Source: Arthrobacter jiangjiafuii
GTDB lineage: Bacteria; Actinomycetota; Actinomycetes; Actinomycetales; Micrococcaceae
Assembly (NCBI RefSeq): GCF_018622995.1
Contig: NZ_CP076022.1
Location: forward strand, 1,860,001-1,924,000
Reading direction: 5' to 3'
DNA: 64,000 bases
Position numbers and translations under genes: made by a program. Shown piece after piece: positions 1 to 10,724 of this stretch. The notes below the pieces were generated by a model, which was not told the DNA's origin, made no database searches, and worked only from the letters and a program-made list of their open reading frames with translations. Position 1 is the stretch's first letter; each line of letters starts with the position of its first letter.

Positions 1-19
1 GCCGCTACAGTCGAACACC

Positions 20-778
20 ATGACTACAATCTCGGTGGTGATCCCGGCCCGCAACGATGCACCGATGCTGGCCGCCTGCCTGGCCGCACTGGCCTGCCAG
101 AGCCGGCCGCCCGAGGAAATCGTGGTGGTGGACAACGGCAGCACCGATGAGACGGCGGCCGTCTGCGCTGCCGCCGGGGTGCACCGGGTGTATCTGGAGG
201 TTCCGGGCATCTCAGGAGCCACGGCCGCCGGGCTGGACGCCGCATCCGGGGAACTGCTGGCCCGGCTGGATGCAGACTCGGTTCCGCCGCCGGAATGGCT
301 GGCCCAGGTCGAGAAAATCCTCACCGCCCAGGGGCCGTATACAGCGGTTACCGGCCCGGGGGACTTCTACGGAGGAAACCGTTTCACCCGGTGGGTGGGC
401 CGGACGATCTACATCGGAGGCTACATCCGGGTGGTCGGTGCGCTTCTGGGCCATCCACCGCTCTTCGGGTCCAACTTTGCCATGCCCGCAACCATGTGGG
501 AGCAGCTGCGGGGGCTCGTCAACCGCGATCTGCCCCAGGTCCATGACGATCTGGACCTGAGCTACCAGATCCGTCCCTGGATGAGCGTGCTCTACGATCC
601 GAAGCTGCGGGTGGGCGTATCCGCCCGGCCGTTTGACAGCTTGTCCGGTCTCCGCCGCAGGCTGGTCATGGCCTGGCAGACCTTTGCCCTGGACTTCCGG
701 GGGGAGCCGCCCCTGGCCCGACGGCGTGCCCGCCGGATCAACCGGCCTCCGCATACAAGGCCAACAGGTCCCGGCTGA
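20..778 (+). CDS. Family 2 glycosyltransferase
   Basis: 252 aa with a GT-A fold N-terminus: ISVVIPARND (4-13), a VVDNGSTDET nucleotide-binding strand (36-45), a metal-binding DAD (84-86) and a D/E-rich catalytic stretch HDDLDLSYQ (175-183). It should transfer a sugar from a nucleotide donor, but donor and acceptor cannot be read from the sequence. The short hydrophobic segment near 130-150 (GGYIRVVGALLG) suggests contact with the membrane. A TACAGT box lies 8 bases before the ATG. The last 41 bases overlap the convergent hydrolase gene, and the C-terminus is basic and low in complexity. Family is clear; substrate is unknown. Confidence 0.85.
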   Translation: MTTISVVIPARNDAPMLAACLAALACQSRPPEEIVVVDNGSTDETAAVCAAAGVHRVYLEVPGISGATAAGLDAASGELLARLDADSVPPPEWLAQVEKILTAQGPYTAVTGPGDFYGGNRFTRWVGRTIYIGGYIRVVGALLGHPPLFGSNFAMPATMWEQLRGLVNRDLPQVHDDLDLSYQIRPWMSVLYDPKLRVGVSARPFDSLSGLRRRLVMAWQTFALDFRGEPPLARRRARRINRPPHTRPTGPG

Positions 779-1709
779 GCTGGTGCGGGGCGTCCTCACA
801 GGGGGCATGCCCGGTACCGTAAACGGCAAAACGTCCGCCAATGGACGCGGCAAAGGCACGGTGCAGCTCCAGCGGCCAGACATCCGCCCGGCCCACAGCC
901 ACCAGCTTGGGCTGCGGAGCGGCTGCGAGCACGCCTCGCAGGTCCGGGGAGTGTTTCATCAGGGTCACGATGTCCTGCAGGGACTGCTTCCGGGTGTACT
1001 CGAAACGGTGCCGGACGAACGCCATGCGGTGCGGGGGAACCCGGACGAAGTTGCGGCGGATTCCCCAGACAATCAGGTCGGCGTGAATCTTGTCGCTGAC
1101 CAGCGGGCTGAAGCGGCCAATGCGGCTCACGGCGCGGAAGCTCTGCCCCGGCACGGGAGGACAGCTCAGCAGGGCCAGCGTGCGGAACAGGTCCGGGCGC
1201 TCTGCGAAGGCCATCTGTGCCACAATTCCTGCAAACGAATAGCCCAGCACGTGGGATGCTGCGCCCCGATCCTCCAGGATGGCGAGCAGGTCATCGACGA
1301 ACAACTCATAGCTGTAGTGATCCTGCGGAGGCGTCAGGGACTCCGGTCCCGCCGCAGCCGATTCGTATTGCCCTGCCATGTCATAACTGAGCACAAAATA
1401 CCCGGCGTCCGCCAGGACGGGCATCATCAGGGAAAAGTCCTCCTTCGACCCCGTGACGCCTGGCACCAGCACTACCGGAGGGTTGGTTTCCACCCCCATG
1501 GTCCGCACCGCCAGCAGGCCGCTGGGTGCGGCAAACCAGCCCGAGTGTGAGCCTTCCGGCGGCACCGCCCAGTCCGGTTCGCCCAGCTGTGCGTCAAGGG
1601 CCTCTGCCTGGTCCTGCTCGGCCTGGTCATCCGGCGCTGCCGGACCGGCCAGTGGCACGGGCCCGGTACCGCTGCCGTTGCGCGCTCGAGCCCCGTTTCG
1701 CCATGCCAT
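738..1709 (-). CDS. Alpha/beta-fold hydrolase
   Basis: 323 aa from the ATG at 1709. The open frame runs much further upstream, but only as antisense of the acyltransferase gene, so I reject the longer start. The alpha/beta hydrolase core begins near residue 77 (PVVLVPGVTGS). The nucleophile elbow is GYSFAG with Ser158; Asp276 (GRADVW) and His301 (GTGHAPCED) complete the triad. The first 55 residues are low complexity and probably disordered. Resembles esterases and MhpC-like hydrolases of unassigned substrate. It is divergent from the acyltransferase at 1854, with 144 bases between them, and converges on the glycosyltransferase with a 41-base overlap. Confidence 0.8.
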   Translation of the reverse strand: MAWRNGARARNGSGTGPVPLAGPAAPDDQAEQDQAEALDAQLGEPDWAVPPEGSHSGWFAAPSGLLAVRTMGVETNPPVVLVPGVTGSKEDFSLMMPVLADAGYFVLSYDMAGQYESAAAGPESLTPPQDHYSYELFVDDLLAILEDRGAASHVLGYSFAGIVAQMAFAERPDLFRTLALLSCPPVPGQSFRAVSRIGRFSPLVSDKIHADLIVWGIRRNFVRVPPHRMAFVRHRFEYTRKQSLQDIVTLMKHSPDLRGVLAAAPQPKLVAVGRADVWPLELHRAFAASIGGRFAVYGTGHAPCEDAPHQLSRDLLALYAEAG

Positions 1710-1853
1710 ACCCCACCATAACCGTGCCCCCTGTTTCCCGGGACAGAGGGGCGGTCGAAAACGGTCCACAGAGAGGCGGACGCCGGTTGTCCGCGCGGGC
1801 TGCCAACCCGATAGAATCGGAGCCCTGCCAGGTTTAGCCACGAGGAGATGACG

Positions 1854-2663
1854 TTGAAGTTTGCCCCCAACAAGTACGTCTACCGCAGCATCGTCCTGAC
1901 GGGAGTGGCGGCGATCAAGGCTTTCCGTGTTCCTGTTCTCCCCACCGGGTTGGAGAACCTGCCCGCTGACGAGGAGATTCACGGCCTGAACCGCAAGGTG
2001 GTCCCCGGCAAAGGCGCCGTCGTCGCCATCACCCACTTCGGCTATCTCGATTTCGTTTTCGCCGAGTACCTTGTCTGGAAGAAGATCAAGGTCCATATGC
2101 GTTTCCTGGTGACCAAAAAGGCGGCCCGGAAGGCCTTCGTCAATGCCGTCTGCCAGATGTGCGAGCACATCATCGTGGACCGGTCCGACGGCGCTGCCGC
2201 CTATGCCGAATCCGTGGAGGCACTGCGCCGGGGTGAATACCTTGCCGTGCTCCCTGAGGCAGGGGTCAGCCGCAGCTTCAGCGTCCGCAAGCTCAAGACC
2301 GGTGCCGTCCGGATGGCTGCCGAAGCCGGCGTGCCGATCATCCCGGTCTCGGTCTGGGGCGGGCACCGGATGCTCACCCGCGGCGGTCACGGCCTGAGCC
2401 TGAAGTCGGTCTGGAAGACACCGGTCCGCATGCATGTGAGCCCGATGATCCGCGTGGCTCCCGATGCCTCCGTTACCGCCGAAACGGAAGCGCTGCAGAA
2501 AACGCTGCAGGCGGGCATGGACCATTGCATCGACACCTATCCTGAAACGCCCGAGCCCGGCGCGTGGTGGATGCCCGTCAGCCGTGGCGGCGGCGCCATG
2601 ACCGTGGAGGAGCAGGTCATCCTGGACGAAAAGGACCGCGAGAAGTACAAGATCACGGGCTAG
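1854..2663 (+). CDS. 1-acyl-glycerol-3-phosphate acyltransferase-like protein (PlsC family)
   Basis: 269 aa. The family HX4D motif is seen as HFGYLD (about 61-66). The block usually written EGTRS is replaced by PEAGVSRS, and PVSVWGG follows as the usual fourth block. It should acylate a lysophospholipid or similar lipid at the membrane. I choose TTG at 1854 because GAGGAG (1842-1847) lies 6 bases before it; the in-frame ATG at 1848 directly abuts this Shine-Dalgarno and would have no spacer. The C-terminus ends in a charged DEKDREKYK tail. A monocistronic gene, divergent from the hydrolase. Confidence 0.82.
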   Translation: MKFAPNKYVYRSIVLTGVAAIKAFRVPVLPTGLENLPADEEIHGLNRKVVPGKGAVVAITHFGYLDFVFAEYLVWKKIKVHMRFLVTKKAARKAFVNAVCQMCEHIIVDRSDGAAAYAESVEALRRGEYLAVLPEAGVSRSFSVRKLKTGAVRMAAEAGVPIIPVSVWGGHRMLTRGGHGLSLKSVWKTPVRMHVSPMIRVAPDASVTAETEALQKTLQAGMDHCIDTYPETPEPGAWWMPVSRGGGAMTVEEQVILDEKDREKYKITG

Positions 2664-2668
2664 GAAAG

Positions 2669-2701
2669 CCACTGGGCCTTCAGAGGGCCCGGTTCCAGTG
2701 G
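2669..2701. terminator. Candidate terminator hairpin between convergent genes
   Basis: CCACTGG (2669-2675) pairs with CCAGTGG (2695-2701), with a nested GGCC/GGCC pairing inside. No T-run follows on either strand. It sits in the 46-base gap between the convergent acyltransferase and hydrolase genes, so it could stop transcription from both sides. Confidence 0.4.
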
Positions 2702-2709
2702 GCCCGGAC

Positions 2710-4696
<1,987 letters not shown>

Positions 4697-4711
4697 CTCA
4701 ACAACGCCCCG

Positions 4712-6340
4712 TTAACCGCCGATACCGACCACCGCGATCATGACCGGCACAATGGTGATGATCAGGATGGCTCCGAGGATGTCGAAGAGCAGACCGGTGC
4801 GGATCATCCGGGTGATGGGCACTGCTCCGGTTCCATAGACGATGGCGTTTTGCGGCGTGGAAACCGGCAGCATGAACCCGAACGAGGCAGCGAAGGTAGC
4901 AGCCAGCGCGGGCACGAAGGGATCAACGCCGATCGCCTGGCACAGTGGTATCACGATCGGCACGATCACCGCCGCCGAGGCGGTATTGGACGTGGTTTCG
5001 GAAATCAGGATCGCCAGGACCGCGGAGAATGCCGTGATGGCAACGATGTTGGTGATGTTCAGGTTTTCCGAGGCGCCCTTGCCGATGGTTTCCGCCAGTC
5101 CCGTTTCCGCCAGCAGCGCACCGAAGATGATGCCGGTTCCGAACAGCAGGATGGTGCCCCAGTCGATCTTCGCGGCGTCGGTCCACGTCAGTGTGGCCTG
5201 GCGCTGCTTCCAGTTGACCGGCAGGATGAACAGCAGCGAAGCGCCGAGCACGGCAACGATGCCTTCATCCAGCCGGTCATCCAGGAAGATGTACGCCTCG
5301 GATTCGGTGCCGCCGATCAGGGAGGCGACGGCGGGAGCCAGCCAGAGCGTGACGGTCACCCCGAAGGCAACCAGCGTATTGACCTCGGCGCGGGACATCT
5401 TTCCCTGGGCCTCCCGCTGTTCCCGCACGTACTCTTCGACCCCTTCAAGCCGGCGGATTTCCGGCCGGTTCAGCAACAGCATCACCAGCGCCAGCACGAG
5501 GAACATCGCCAGGCACACCGGCGCTGCGATGGCCATCCACTGTGCGAAGGAGATGCGGACCCCGGTGGCTTCCTCGATCAGGCCGCGTCCGATCAGGTTC
5601 GGAGGCGAGCCCACCGGTGTGAGCAGGCCGCCCACACTGGCACCGTAGGCGAGCATCAGCAGCAGGGCGGCACCGATCCGCAGCCGCAGGGGATCAAAGT
5701 CTGTCTTGACCACGCCGCGGTCCTGCATGAGCTGGGCGATGACCACCAGCACACCCAGCGCCGTCGGCATCAGCATCGCGACCGTGGCGGTGTTCGACAC
5801 AAAGGCTGAGAGCAGGCAGGTGATCACGCCGAACGCAATCACCACCCGGTAGGTGGACTTTCCAACCCCTGGCAGTGACAGCACGGCCAGTGCCAGCCGC
5901 TGCGCGATTCCGTGTTTGAGCATGGCCTGCGCCAGGATAAAGGCGCCGATGAAGGTGAAGATGGTCGTCGATCCAAACGGTGCAAGGACTGCGCTGGCCG
6001 GCGCAACGCCCAGGATGACGATCGCCGCGACGCCGATGAGTCCGCCGATCGGGATGGGTACCGGCTCGCAGATCCACAGCACGATCACTCCGAGCAGGAT
6101 CGCGGCGAGCAGGTGTTGCTGGCGTTCCAGGTTCAGGGGGAGCAGGGCAAAGATGACGGCGACGGCGGGCGCCAGGAACAGGCCGATCGTTTGCCGGGTG
6201 CGTTCAAACCGCTCTTCGCGGGGGGAGAGGGTCTGCTCGCTGAGGCTGCGGAAGGTGGTCCCGCCCAGGAGCGCTGCCCGGACGTCGGTGCGTTGCGGGG
6301 GACTCGAATCGTCAGTTGGAGCCGGCTGTTGGGTATACAC
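4712..6340 (-). CDS. SLC13/DASS family dicarboxylate (or sulfate) : sodium symporter
   Basis: 542 aa and very hydrophobic. The two signature SNT motifs are present: FVSNTATVAMLMPT in the first half and ETTSNTASAAVIVPI in the second, which build the substrate and sodium site in the DASS fold. The Pro/Gly-rich EPVPIPIGGL is also typical. I choose GTG at 6340 because GAGGAAGGA lies 8 bases upstream; the ATG further upstream has none. About 70 soluble residues precede the first helix. It lies downstream of and co-directional with the tartrate/D-malate-type dehydrogenase (130-base gap), so a C4-dicarboxylate is the likely cargo. That is inference. Confidence 0.87.
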   Translation of the reverse strand: MYTQQPAPTDDSSPPQRTDVRAALLGGTTFRSLSEQTLSPREERFERTRQTIGLFLAPAVAVIFALLPLNLERQQHLLAAILLGVIVLWICEPVPIPIGGLIGVAAIVILGVAPASAVLAPFGSTTIFTFIGAFILAQAMLKHGIAQRLALAVLSLPGVGKSTYRVVIAFGVITCLLSAFVSNTATVAMLMPTALGVLVVIAQLMQDRGVVKTDFDPLRLRIGAALLLMLAYGASVGGLLTPVGSPPNLIGRGLIEEATGVRISFAQWMAIAAPVCLAMFLVLALVMLLLNRPEIRRLEGVEEYVREQREAQGKMSRAEVNTLVAFGVTVTLWLAPAVASLIGGTESEAYIFLDDRLDEGIVAVLGASLLFILPVNWKQRQATLTWTDAAKIDWGTILLFGTGIIFGALLAETGLAETIGKGASENLNITNIVAITAFSAVLAILISETTSNTASAAVIVPIVIPLCQAIGVDPFVPALAATFAASFGFMLPVSTPQNAIVYGTGAVPITRMIRTGLLFDILGAILIITIVPVMIAVVGIGG

Positions 6341-6470
6341 AATCCTGGTCCTTCCTCGTCGAATGCGTTCACTATGCAACAGCGGCATTCCCGCGTCCAG
6401 ACCTGCAGCTGTTCCACAGCTGGGTCCGGGTGCGGGGCGTGTGAACGCCGGAGGAAGGACCAGGGCCGGC

Positions 6471-7550
6471 CTATGCCGCGCCGCGTGATCCGATCCGGGC
6501 CAGGATCTCCCGGGTGAATTCCTCGGTACCGGCGGTCCCGCCCAGGTCCCGGGTCCGCACCGGGGAGTCGGCCAGCACCCCGAAGGCTGCCTCCAGGACC
6601 TCTGCGCCGGCTTCGGGGTGGCCCAGGTGGTCCAGCATCATGGACGCCGACCAGATGGCCCCCAGCGGGTTGGCCACCCCCTGGCCGAAGATATCCGGGG
6701 CGGATCCATGCACCGGCTCGAACATCGAGGGGTACTCCCGTTCCGGGTTCAGGTTCGCCGAGGGGGCGATGCCGATGCTGCCGGCGATGGCGGCCGCCAG
6801 GTCGCTGAGGATGTCCCCGAACAGGTTGGAGCCGACGATCACGTCAAAGCGTGACGGGTTAAGGACCACTTTGGCGGCGAGCGCGTCGATGTGTTCGGAG
6901 GTCCACTGCACATTGGGATAGTCCGCGGCACGTTCCTCCACCAGTTCATCCCAGAACGGCATGGTGTGGATGATGCCGTTGGACTTCGTGGCCGAGGTCA
7001 GGACTCCACGCCGCTGTCCGGCCAGATCGAAGGCATAGTCCAGGATCCGGGTGACACCCTGACGGGTGAACACCGATTCCTGGATGGCCATCTCCGAGGG
7101 CAGTCCGCGGTTCAAGCGGCCCCCGATCTCGGAATACTCACCCTCGTTGTTCTCCCGGACCACCACGAAATCGACGCCGGGGTCCGTCAGTTCGGTACGC
7201 AGCGGACTCGGCACGCCCTTGAGGACGCGGATGGGGCGCAGGTTCACGTATTGCCGGAACTCGCGCCGGATCGGAATAAGCAGCCCCCACAGGCTGACGT
7301 GGTCCGGCACACCGGGCCACCCCACCGCACCCAACAGGATCGAGTCATGCCCGCGGATCTGGTCCAGTCCGTCGGCGGGCATCATTGCGCCGGTCTCCAG
7401 GTAGCGGCGGCACGACCAGTCGAACTCGTCGTAGGTCAGGTTGATGCCGTGCCGGGGAGCGACGGCGTCGAGCACGGCCCGGGCGGGAGGCAGGACCTCG
7501 TGGCCGATGCCGTCGCCGGGAATGAGTGCAATGCGATAGGTCTGGGTCAT
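6471..7550 (-). CDS. Tartrate / D-malate dehydrogenase (isocitrate/isopropylmalate DH superfamily)
   Basis: 359 aa from the ATG at 7550. It begins YRIALIPGDGIGHEV, the beta-decarboxylating dehydrogenase start, and carries RENNEGEYSEIGGR, the phosphorylation-loop variant typical of tartrate dehydrogenase/D-malate dehydrogenase (TtuC/DmlA) rather than LeuB or Icd. The metal and substrate Asp cluster is GSNLFGDILSDL, and MFEPVHGSAPDI is the NAD-binding loop. It should oxidise tartrate or decarboxylate D-malate using NAD and a divalent metal. The downstream SLC13 transporter supports a dicarboxylate-uptake module. Exact substrate cannot be fixed by sequence alone. Confidence 0.85.
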   Translation of the reverse strand: MTQTYRIALIPGDGIGHEVLPPARAVLDAVAPRHGINLTYDEFDWSCRRYLETGAMMPADGLDQIRGHDSILLGAVGWPGVPDHVSLWGLLIPIRREFRQYVNLRPIRVLKGVPSPLRTELTDPGVDFVVVRENNEGEYSEIGGRLNRGLPSEMAIQESVFTRQGVTRILDYAFDLAGQRRGVLTSATKSNGIIHTMPFWDELVEERAADYPNVQWTSEHIDALAAKVVLNPSRFDVIVGSNLFGDILSDLAAAIAGSIGIAPSANLNPEREYPSMFEPVHGSAPDIFGQGVANPLGAIWSASMMLDHLGHPEAGAEVLEAAFGVLADSPVRTRDLGGTAGTEEFTREILARIGSRGAA

Positions 7551-7605
7551 GGTGCAATCCCACGGTAAGCAGCCCTCGATGTCAAAGCAGACAGGTAGAA
7601 GGTGA

Positions 7606-8631
7606 CTACACGCCCGGGCGGTGTGCAGCCTCCCGGCGGCTGGCGGCCCAGTCATAGACCAGCCGCGCGGTGTGCCGCCCGTGGGCGCGCAGCTGCGGGC
7701 TGGAGGAAACCTCCGGCTGGCTGCCCCAGTGGATCATGTAGTTGAGCAGCCCCGCCAGGAAGGCATCAATGTCCGGGGCCGGGACATCCCGGGTGAGCTC
7801 CGAGCGGCGCAGCCACGCGTCGGCGTCGAGCCCGCCTGCACTGGCATAGGGCAGCACCGAAACCCAGTCGATCCACTGTGCCCCGGTCCCCAGGAAGTTC
7901 CAGTCGCAGAAGAGGGCCCGGCCGGCCTGCAGCAGGATGTTGTCCGGCCGCAGGTCACCGTGCAGCACGGTGTCACCGGCCAAGGCCTCGGGGCACAGGT
8001 CCAGCGACTGCTGGAACGCAGCCGCCTCGGCGCGGGTCAGAGCCGGCAGGAACCAGGGGGCAGACCCACCCTCAGCCACTGCACGGAACTGCGACGGGAC
8101 CCCGGCCAGGTCTTGGGCAATGGGAGCGCCGGAGTCCTGGCGGGGGAAGCCCTGCATCCGGGATACCGCTTCGACGCAGGAGGCCTCCACAGCCTGCAGG
8201 TCTGTCTCCGTCCAGGGGTGGCCGGGCATTGTTCCATCCACTGCTTCGTAGACCAGCAGTTCCCAGCTGTCGCCGGGCACAGCCACTTCCTCGGCAGCCA
8301 GCAGTCCGGGCATGGGCATGCCCGCAGGCATCAGCGGTACCACCTGGGCCTCCCGCTGATACTGCGGATAGATGAAGGCTTCCGACGCCGGCGCCGCCTT
8401 GGCAAATATCCGGGTTCCTGTGTCACCTTCGAGCACGGCTGCGAAGCCCGGAGTGAACCCGCCGCCGGCCAGCTGGACCGACACGATCCTCCCGCCCGCA
8501 TGCACGGTGAGCCGGTCCTGCAGGAGAGCGGGCAGCTCGGCCCAGGTGCGGCGCAGCGCAGTAGTGCGGTAATCCACGGGCATGCGGTAATCCGGAACGG
8601 CGCGTTCCTCCAGGGCGTTGTTTTCCAGCAT
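7606..8631 (-). CDS. Aminoglycoside-phosphotransferase-fold kinase
   Basis: 341 aa. The Brenner-type catalytic motif VLHGDLRPDNILL (about 225) and the metal-binding DWNFLGTG, a variant of the DFG-like IDWE/DWE motif, identify the APH/choline-kinase fold. The N-terminal lobe has an AKAAPASEAF segment that may hold the ATP-contacting Lys. The family covers antibiotic, homoserine and sugar kinases; nothing here shows drug resistance. It lies upstream of the tartrate-type dehydrogenase on the same strand with a 55-base gap, and 53 bases downstream of the EamA exporter, so co-transcription is possible. Confidence 0.75.
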   Translation of the reverse strand: MLENNALEERAVPDYRMPVDYRTTALRRTWAELPALLQDRLTVHAGGRIVSVQLAGGGFTPGFAAVLEGDTGTRIFAKAAPASEAFIYPQYQREAQVVPLMPAGMPMPGLLAAEEVAVPGDSWELLVYEAVDGTMPGHPWTETDLQAVEASCVEAVSRMQGFPRQDSGAPIAQDLAGVPSQFRAVAEGGSAPWFLPALTRAEAAAFQQSLDLCPEALAGDTVLHGDLRPDNILLQAGRALFCDWNFLGTGAQWIDWVSVLPYASAGGLDADAWLRRSELTRDVPAPDIDAFLAGLLNYMIHWGSQPEVSSSPQLRAHGRHTARLVYDWAASRREAAHRPGV

Positions 8632-8684
8632 CAGGACAGCCTAGGGCCCGCGGACGGAGGATGCAGGCAGGCAGGCATGGTTTC

Positions 8685-9650
8685 TTACCCGTGCCGCTGT
8701 CCACGCCTGCCCGGCCTGTGCGGTGACGGAAGTGTCAGGACCAGCAGCCCGGCCAAAACCAGCCCGGCACCGATCCAGCCCGCAACCGGCAGGCGCTCGC
8801 CGAGGATCAGGCCGGCCAGCACCGCCGCCACCACTGGCTCCACCAGCGAGAGTGTGGTGGCAGTGCTCGGCAGCACCCGTGCCAGCCCCCAGCCAAAGAA
8901 CAGGTAACCGGCGAACATCGGCACCAGCGCCATATAGAGCCCGACGGCGGCATTGGTTGAGGACTCCAGCAGCGGAGCCCCGGTGAGCACCAGCACCGGC
9001 ATCAGCGCCGCTCCGCCCACGCCAAAGGTGGCCCCCATTGCCGCCCGCGCCGGAATACCGCGCTGCATCAGGCGGTGCGCGGTCCACGAATAGAGTGCGT
9101 ATGTAACCCCGGCCACCAGCCCGAGCAGCACCCCGGCGGCGACGGCGCCCGGCTGGCGGCCGCCGTCGTCGCCCGCTGCTGCGGCTTCGGCCACGCACAG
9201 CAGCACCGTCCCTGCCAGCGCCACGCCTGCCCCTGCCATCCATCGGGAGCTCAGCCGCCGGCCGTCCGCCACGCGCTCGATCGCTGCCGAGGCCAGGGGA
9301 GCCGAACCGATACTGACCACGGTGCCTACGGCCACGCCGGCCAGATGCATGGAGGAGTAGAAGGCCAGTGGATACGCCGCCACCGCAGCCCCGCCCAGTC
9401 CCACCGTCCACCGGCTGGACGCCAGTTGGCGCCGGGCCGCACCCAGCAGCGGCGCCGCGGTCAGCGCCTGGAGCAGCCCGCCGATTCCCATCGCCGCAGC
9501 CCCGATGGCAAGCGGGCCGACACCCGGCGCAAAGGTCGCAGCCGTCCCCGTGGTGCCCCACAGCACTGCTGCCGCCAGCACCAGAAGCGTGCCCAGCGCC
9601 GCCCGGCGGCTTTCCGGGACGGCCGTACGACTCGCCGGCGGCGGTGTCAC
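8685..9650 (-). CDS. EamA/RhaT-type drug-metabolite exporter
   Basis: 321 aa with about ten predicted membrane helices arranged as two EamA repeats. GTVVSIGSAPLASAAIER closes the first repeat and SLVEPVVAAVLAGLILGERL the second; the latter is the family's C-terminal signature. Such proteins export amino acids, metabolites or drugs across the cytoplasmic membrane. The N-terminal 16 residues are polar. It follows the ATPase gene by 7 bases on the same strand, so the two are probably translated from one message. The C-terminus is Arg/His-rich. Confidence 0.85.
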   Translation of the reverse strand: MTPPPASRTAVPESRRAALGTLLVLAAAVLWGTTGTAATFAPGVGPLAIGAAAMGIGGLLQALTAAPLLGAARRQLASSRWTVGLGGAAVAAYPLAFYSSMHLAGVAVGTVVSIGSAPLASAAIERVADGRRLSSRWMAGAGVALAGTVLLCVAEAAAAGDDGGRQPGAVAAGVLLGLVAGVTYALYSWTAHRLMQRGIPARAAMGATFGVGGAALMPVLVLTGAPLLESSTNAAVGLYMALVPMFAGYLFFGWGLARVLPSTATTLSLVEPVVAAVLAGLILGERLPVAGWIGAGLVLAGLLVLTLPSPHRPGRRGQRHG

Positions 9651-9657
9651 GGAGCGC

Positions 9658-10392
9658 TCATCGATCCAGGATGTGGCGCAGGTAGCGGCCCGGCTCGTTC
9701 AAATAGGACCGCCAGTTGGTCACCAGGTCCAGCTCGTCCCATTCACGGCGGGCTATCCCATGCTCACCCGTCTCGTAAATGGTGGCGCCGGGCAATGATG
9801 CCAGCACAGGGGAGTGCGTGGCGCAGAGGATCTGGGAGCCGTTGGCAGCGAGGTCATCCAGGACTCCGATCATGGCCAGGGTGGAGCCGAAGGACAGTGC
9901 TGCTTCGGGCTCGTCCAGGCAGTAGAAGCCCCGGGTGTTCAGGTAGGTTTCCGCGACGGCGAGAAAGGACTCTCCATGGCTCATGGTGTGAAAGTCCTGG
10001 CCGCCCTGGAGCTGGTCCTGGAACGTGTAGTAGCCGTGCATGGTTTCCGCACGAAGAAAGAACCCCCATTTCGGCGCGCCGGGTTGGCGCACGAGCGTGA
10101 TCCAGTCACTGAGCGGGGACTCGGTGCCGTGGGTGGTGTGGGCGGAATGCACCGTGCCGCCCTCCGGTCCCAGGCCGTACGCAGCCGCGGCTGCTTCCAC
10201 CAGGGTGGATTTGCCGCTGCCGTTCTCGCCGACCAGGAAGGTGACGCCGGCCGGGAGTTCCAGACCGTCCGCGAGGACGGCTGCGACCGCAGGGATGGAG
10301 GCAGGCCAACGGCCCGTTGGAATATCTGCTCCCTGGCGGGGACGGATTTCGCGGATCAGCCGCTGATCGTCTAAACCTCGGGTTCCTGGCAT
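9658..10392 (-). CDS. AAA/ABC-type ATPase without transporter partner
   Basis: 244 aa. Walker A is GENGSGKST (55-63), an ABC-like signature SHGES lies near 141, Walker B is GFYCLDEPEAALS, and the switch His is in CATHSPVLAS. This order matches the soluble RecF/OLD/AAA_21-like ATPases rather than a classical importer subunit, because there is no long helical signature domain and no permease nearby. Role unknown; homologues are annotated only as AAA family ATPase. Transcribed away from the HTH/Clp_N pair and probably with the EamA gene (7-base gap). Confidence 0.75.
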   Translation of the reverse strand: MPGTRGLDDQRLIREIRPRQGADIPTGRWPASIPAVAAVLADGLELPAGVTFLVGENGSGKSTLVEAAAAAYGLGPEGGTVHSAHTTHGTESPLSDWITLVRQPGAPKWGFFLRAETMHGYYTFQDQLQGGQDFHTMSHGESFLAVAETYLNTRGFYCLDEPEAALSFGSTLAMIGVLDDLAANGSQILCATHSPVLASLPGATIYETGEHGIARREWDELDLVTNWRSYLNEPGRYLRHILDR

Positions 10393-10442
10393 GGCCTTAT
10401 TCTGACACCCGGGCGGAATATTTTTTTTCTTGGCAACAAGGG

Positions 10443-10478
10443 TTGACGGCTTCCGTTGCGTCAGCTTACGTTGACGCT
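10443..10478 (+). promoter_or_regulatory. Leaderless promoter with operator-like palindrome for the HTH/Clp_N pair
   Basis: A -35 TTGACG (10443-10448) and a -10 TACGTT (10467-10472) are 18 bases apart. The ATG follows the -10 by 6 bases, where the transcript start is expected, so the mRNA is probably leaderless. GCGTCA (10458-10463) and TGACGC (10472-10477) form a perfect inverted repeat that straddles the -10. GTTGACG also occurs as a direct repeat at 10442 and 10470. The first gene encodes an HTH protein, so autoregulation is plausible. Confidence 0.6.
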
Positions 10479-10724
10479 ATGGCTACACAGGATGAATTGA
10501 TCAATGACGGCACCAGCCGCGACCCGGCTGTGGGACTGCGCGCGGTGGCAGCCCTGCGGCGCCTCGTCGAACAGCTCGAGGACCTCCAGGTGGAGAACGC
10601 CAGGCGGCTGGGCTGGTCCTGGGCGGAGATTGCCGCCGTCATCGGAGTGTCAAAGCAGGCGGTGCACAAAAAACATGCGGGACGGCTGGACCCGTCCCCA
10701 AGCAGAGGAGGCAGCGATGTTTGA
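10479..10724 (+). CDS. Small HTH DNA-binding protein of the Clp_N pair
   Basis: 81 aa from the ATG at 10479. Residues about 27-65 read as a helix-turn-helix: RRLGWSWAEIAAVIGVSKQAVHKKH, with AEIAAVIGVSKQAV as the recognition unit. A leucine-rich helix (ALRRLVEQLEDLQVEN) precedes it and could dimerise. It overlaps the next gene by 8 bases, so the two products are translationally linked. Likely an autoregulator or clpN-module regulator acting on the palindrome over its own -10. That role is inferred from position only. Confidence 0.75.
   Translation: MATQDELINDGTSRDPAVGLRAVAALRRLVEQLEDLQVENARRLGWSWAEIAAVIGVSKQAVHKKHAGRLDPSPSRGGSDV

Noticed and set aside
738-2672. A continuous 644-codon minus-strand frame suggesting a large fused hydrolase
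   Set aside because: The upstream 320 codons are antisense of the PlsC-like gene with low-complexity His/Arg/Gly content. Only the C-terminal 323 residues form a hydrolase domain.
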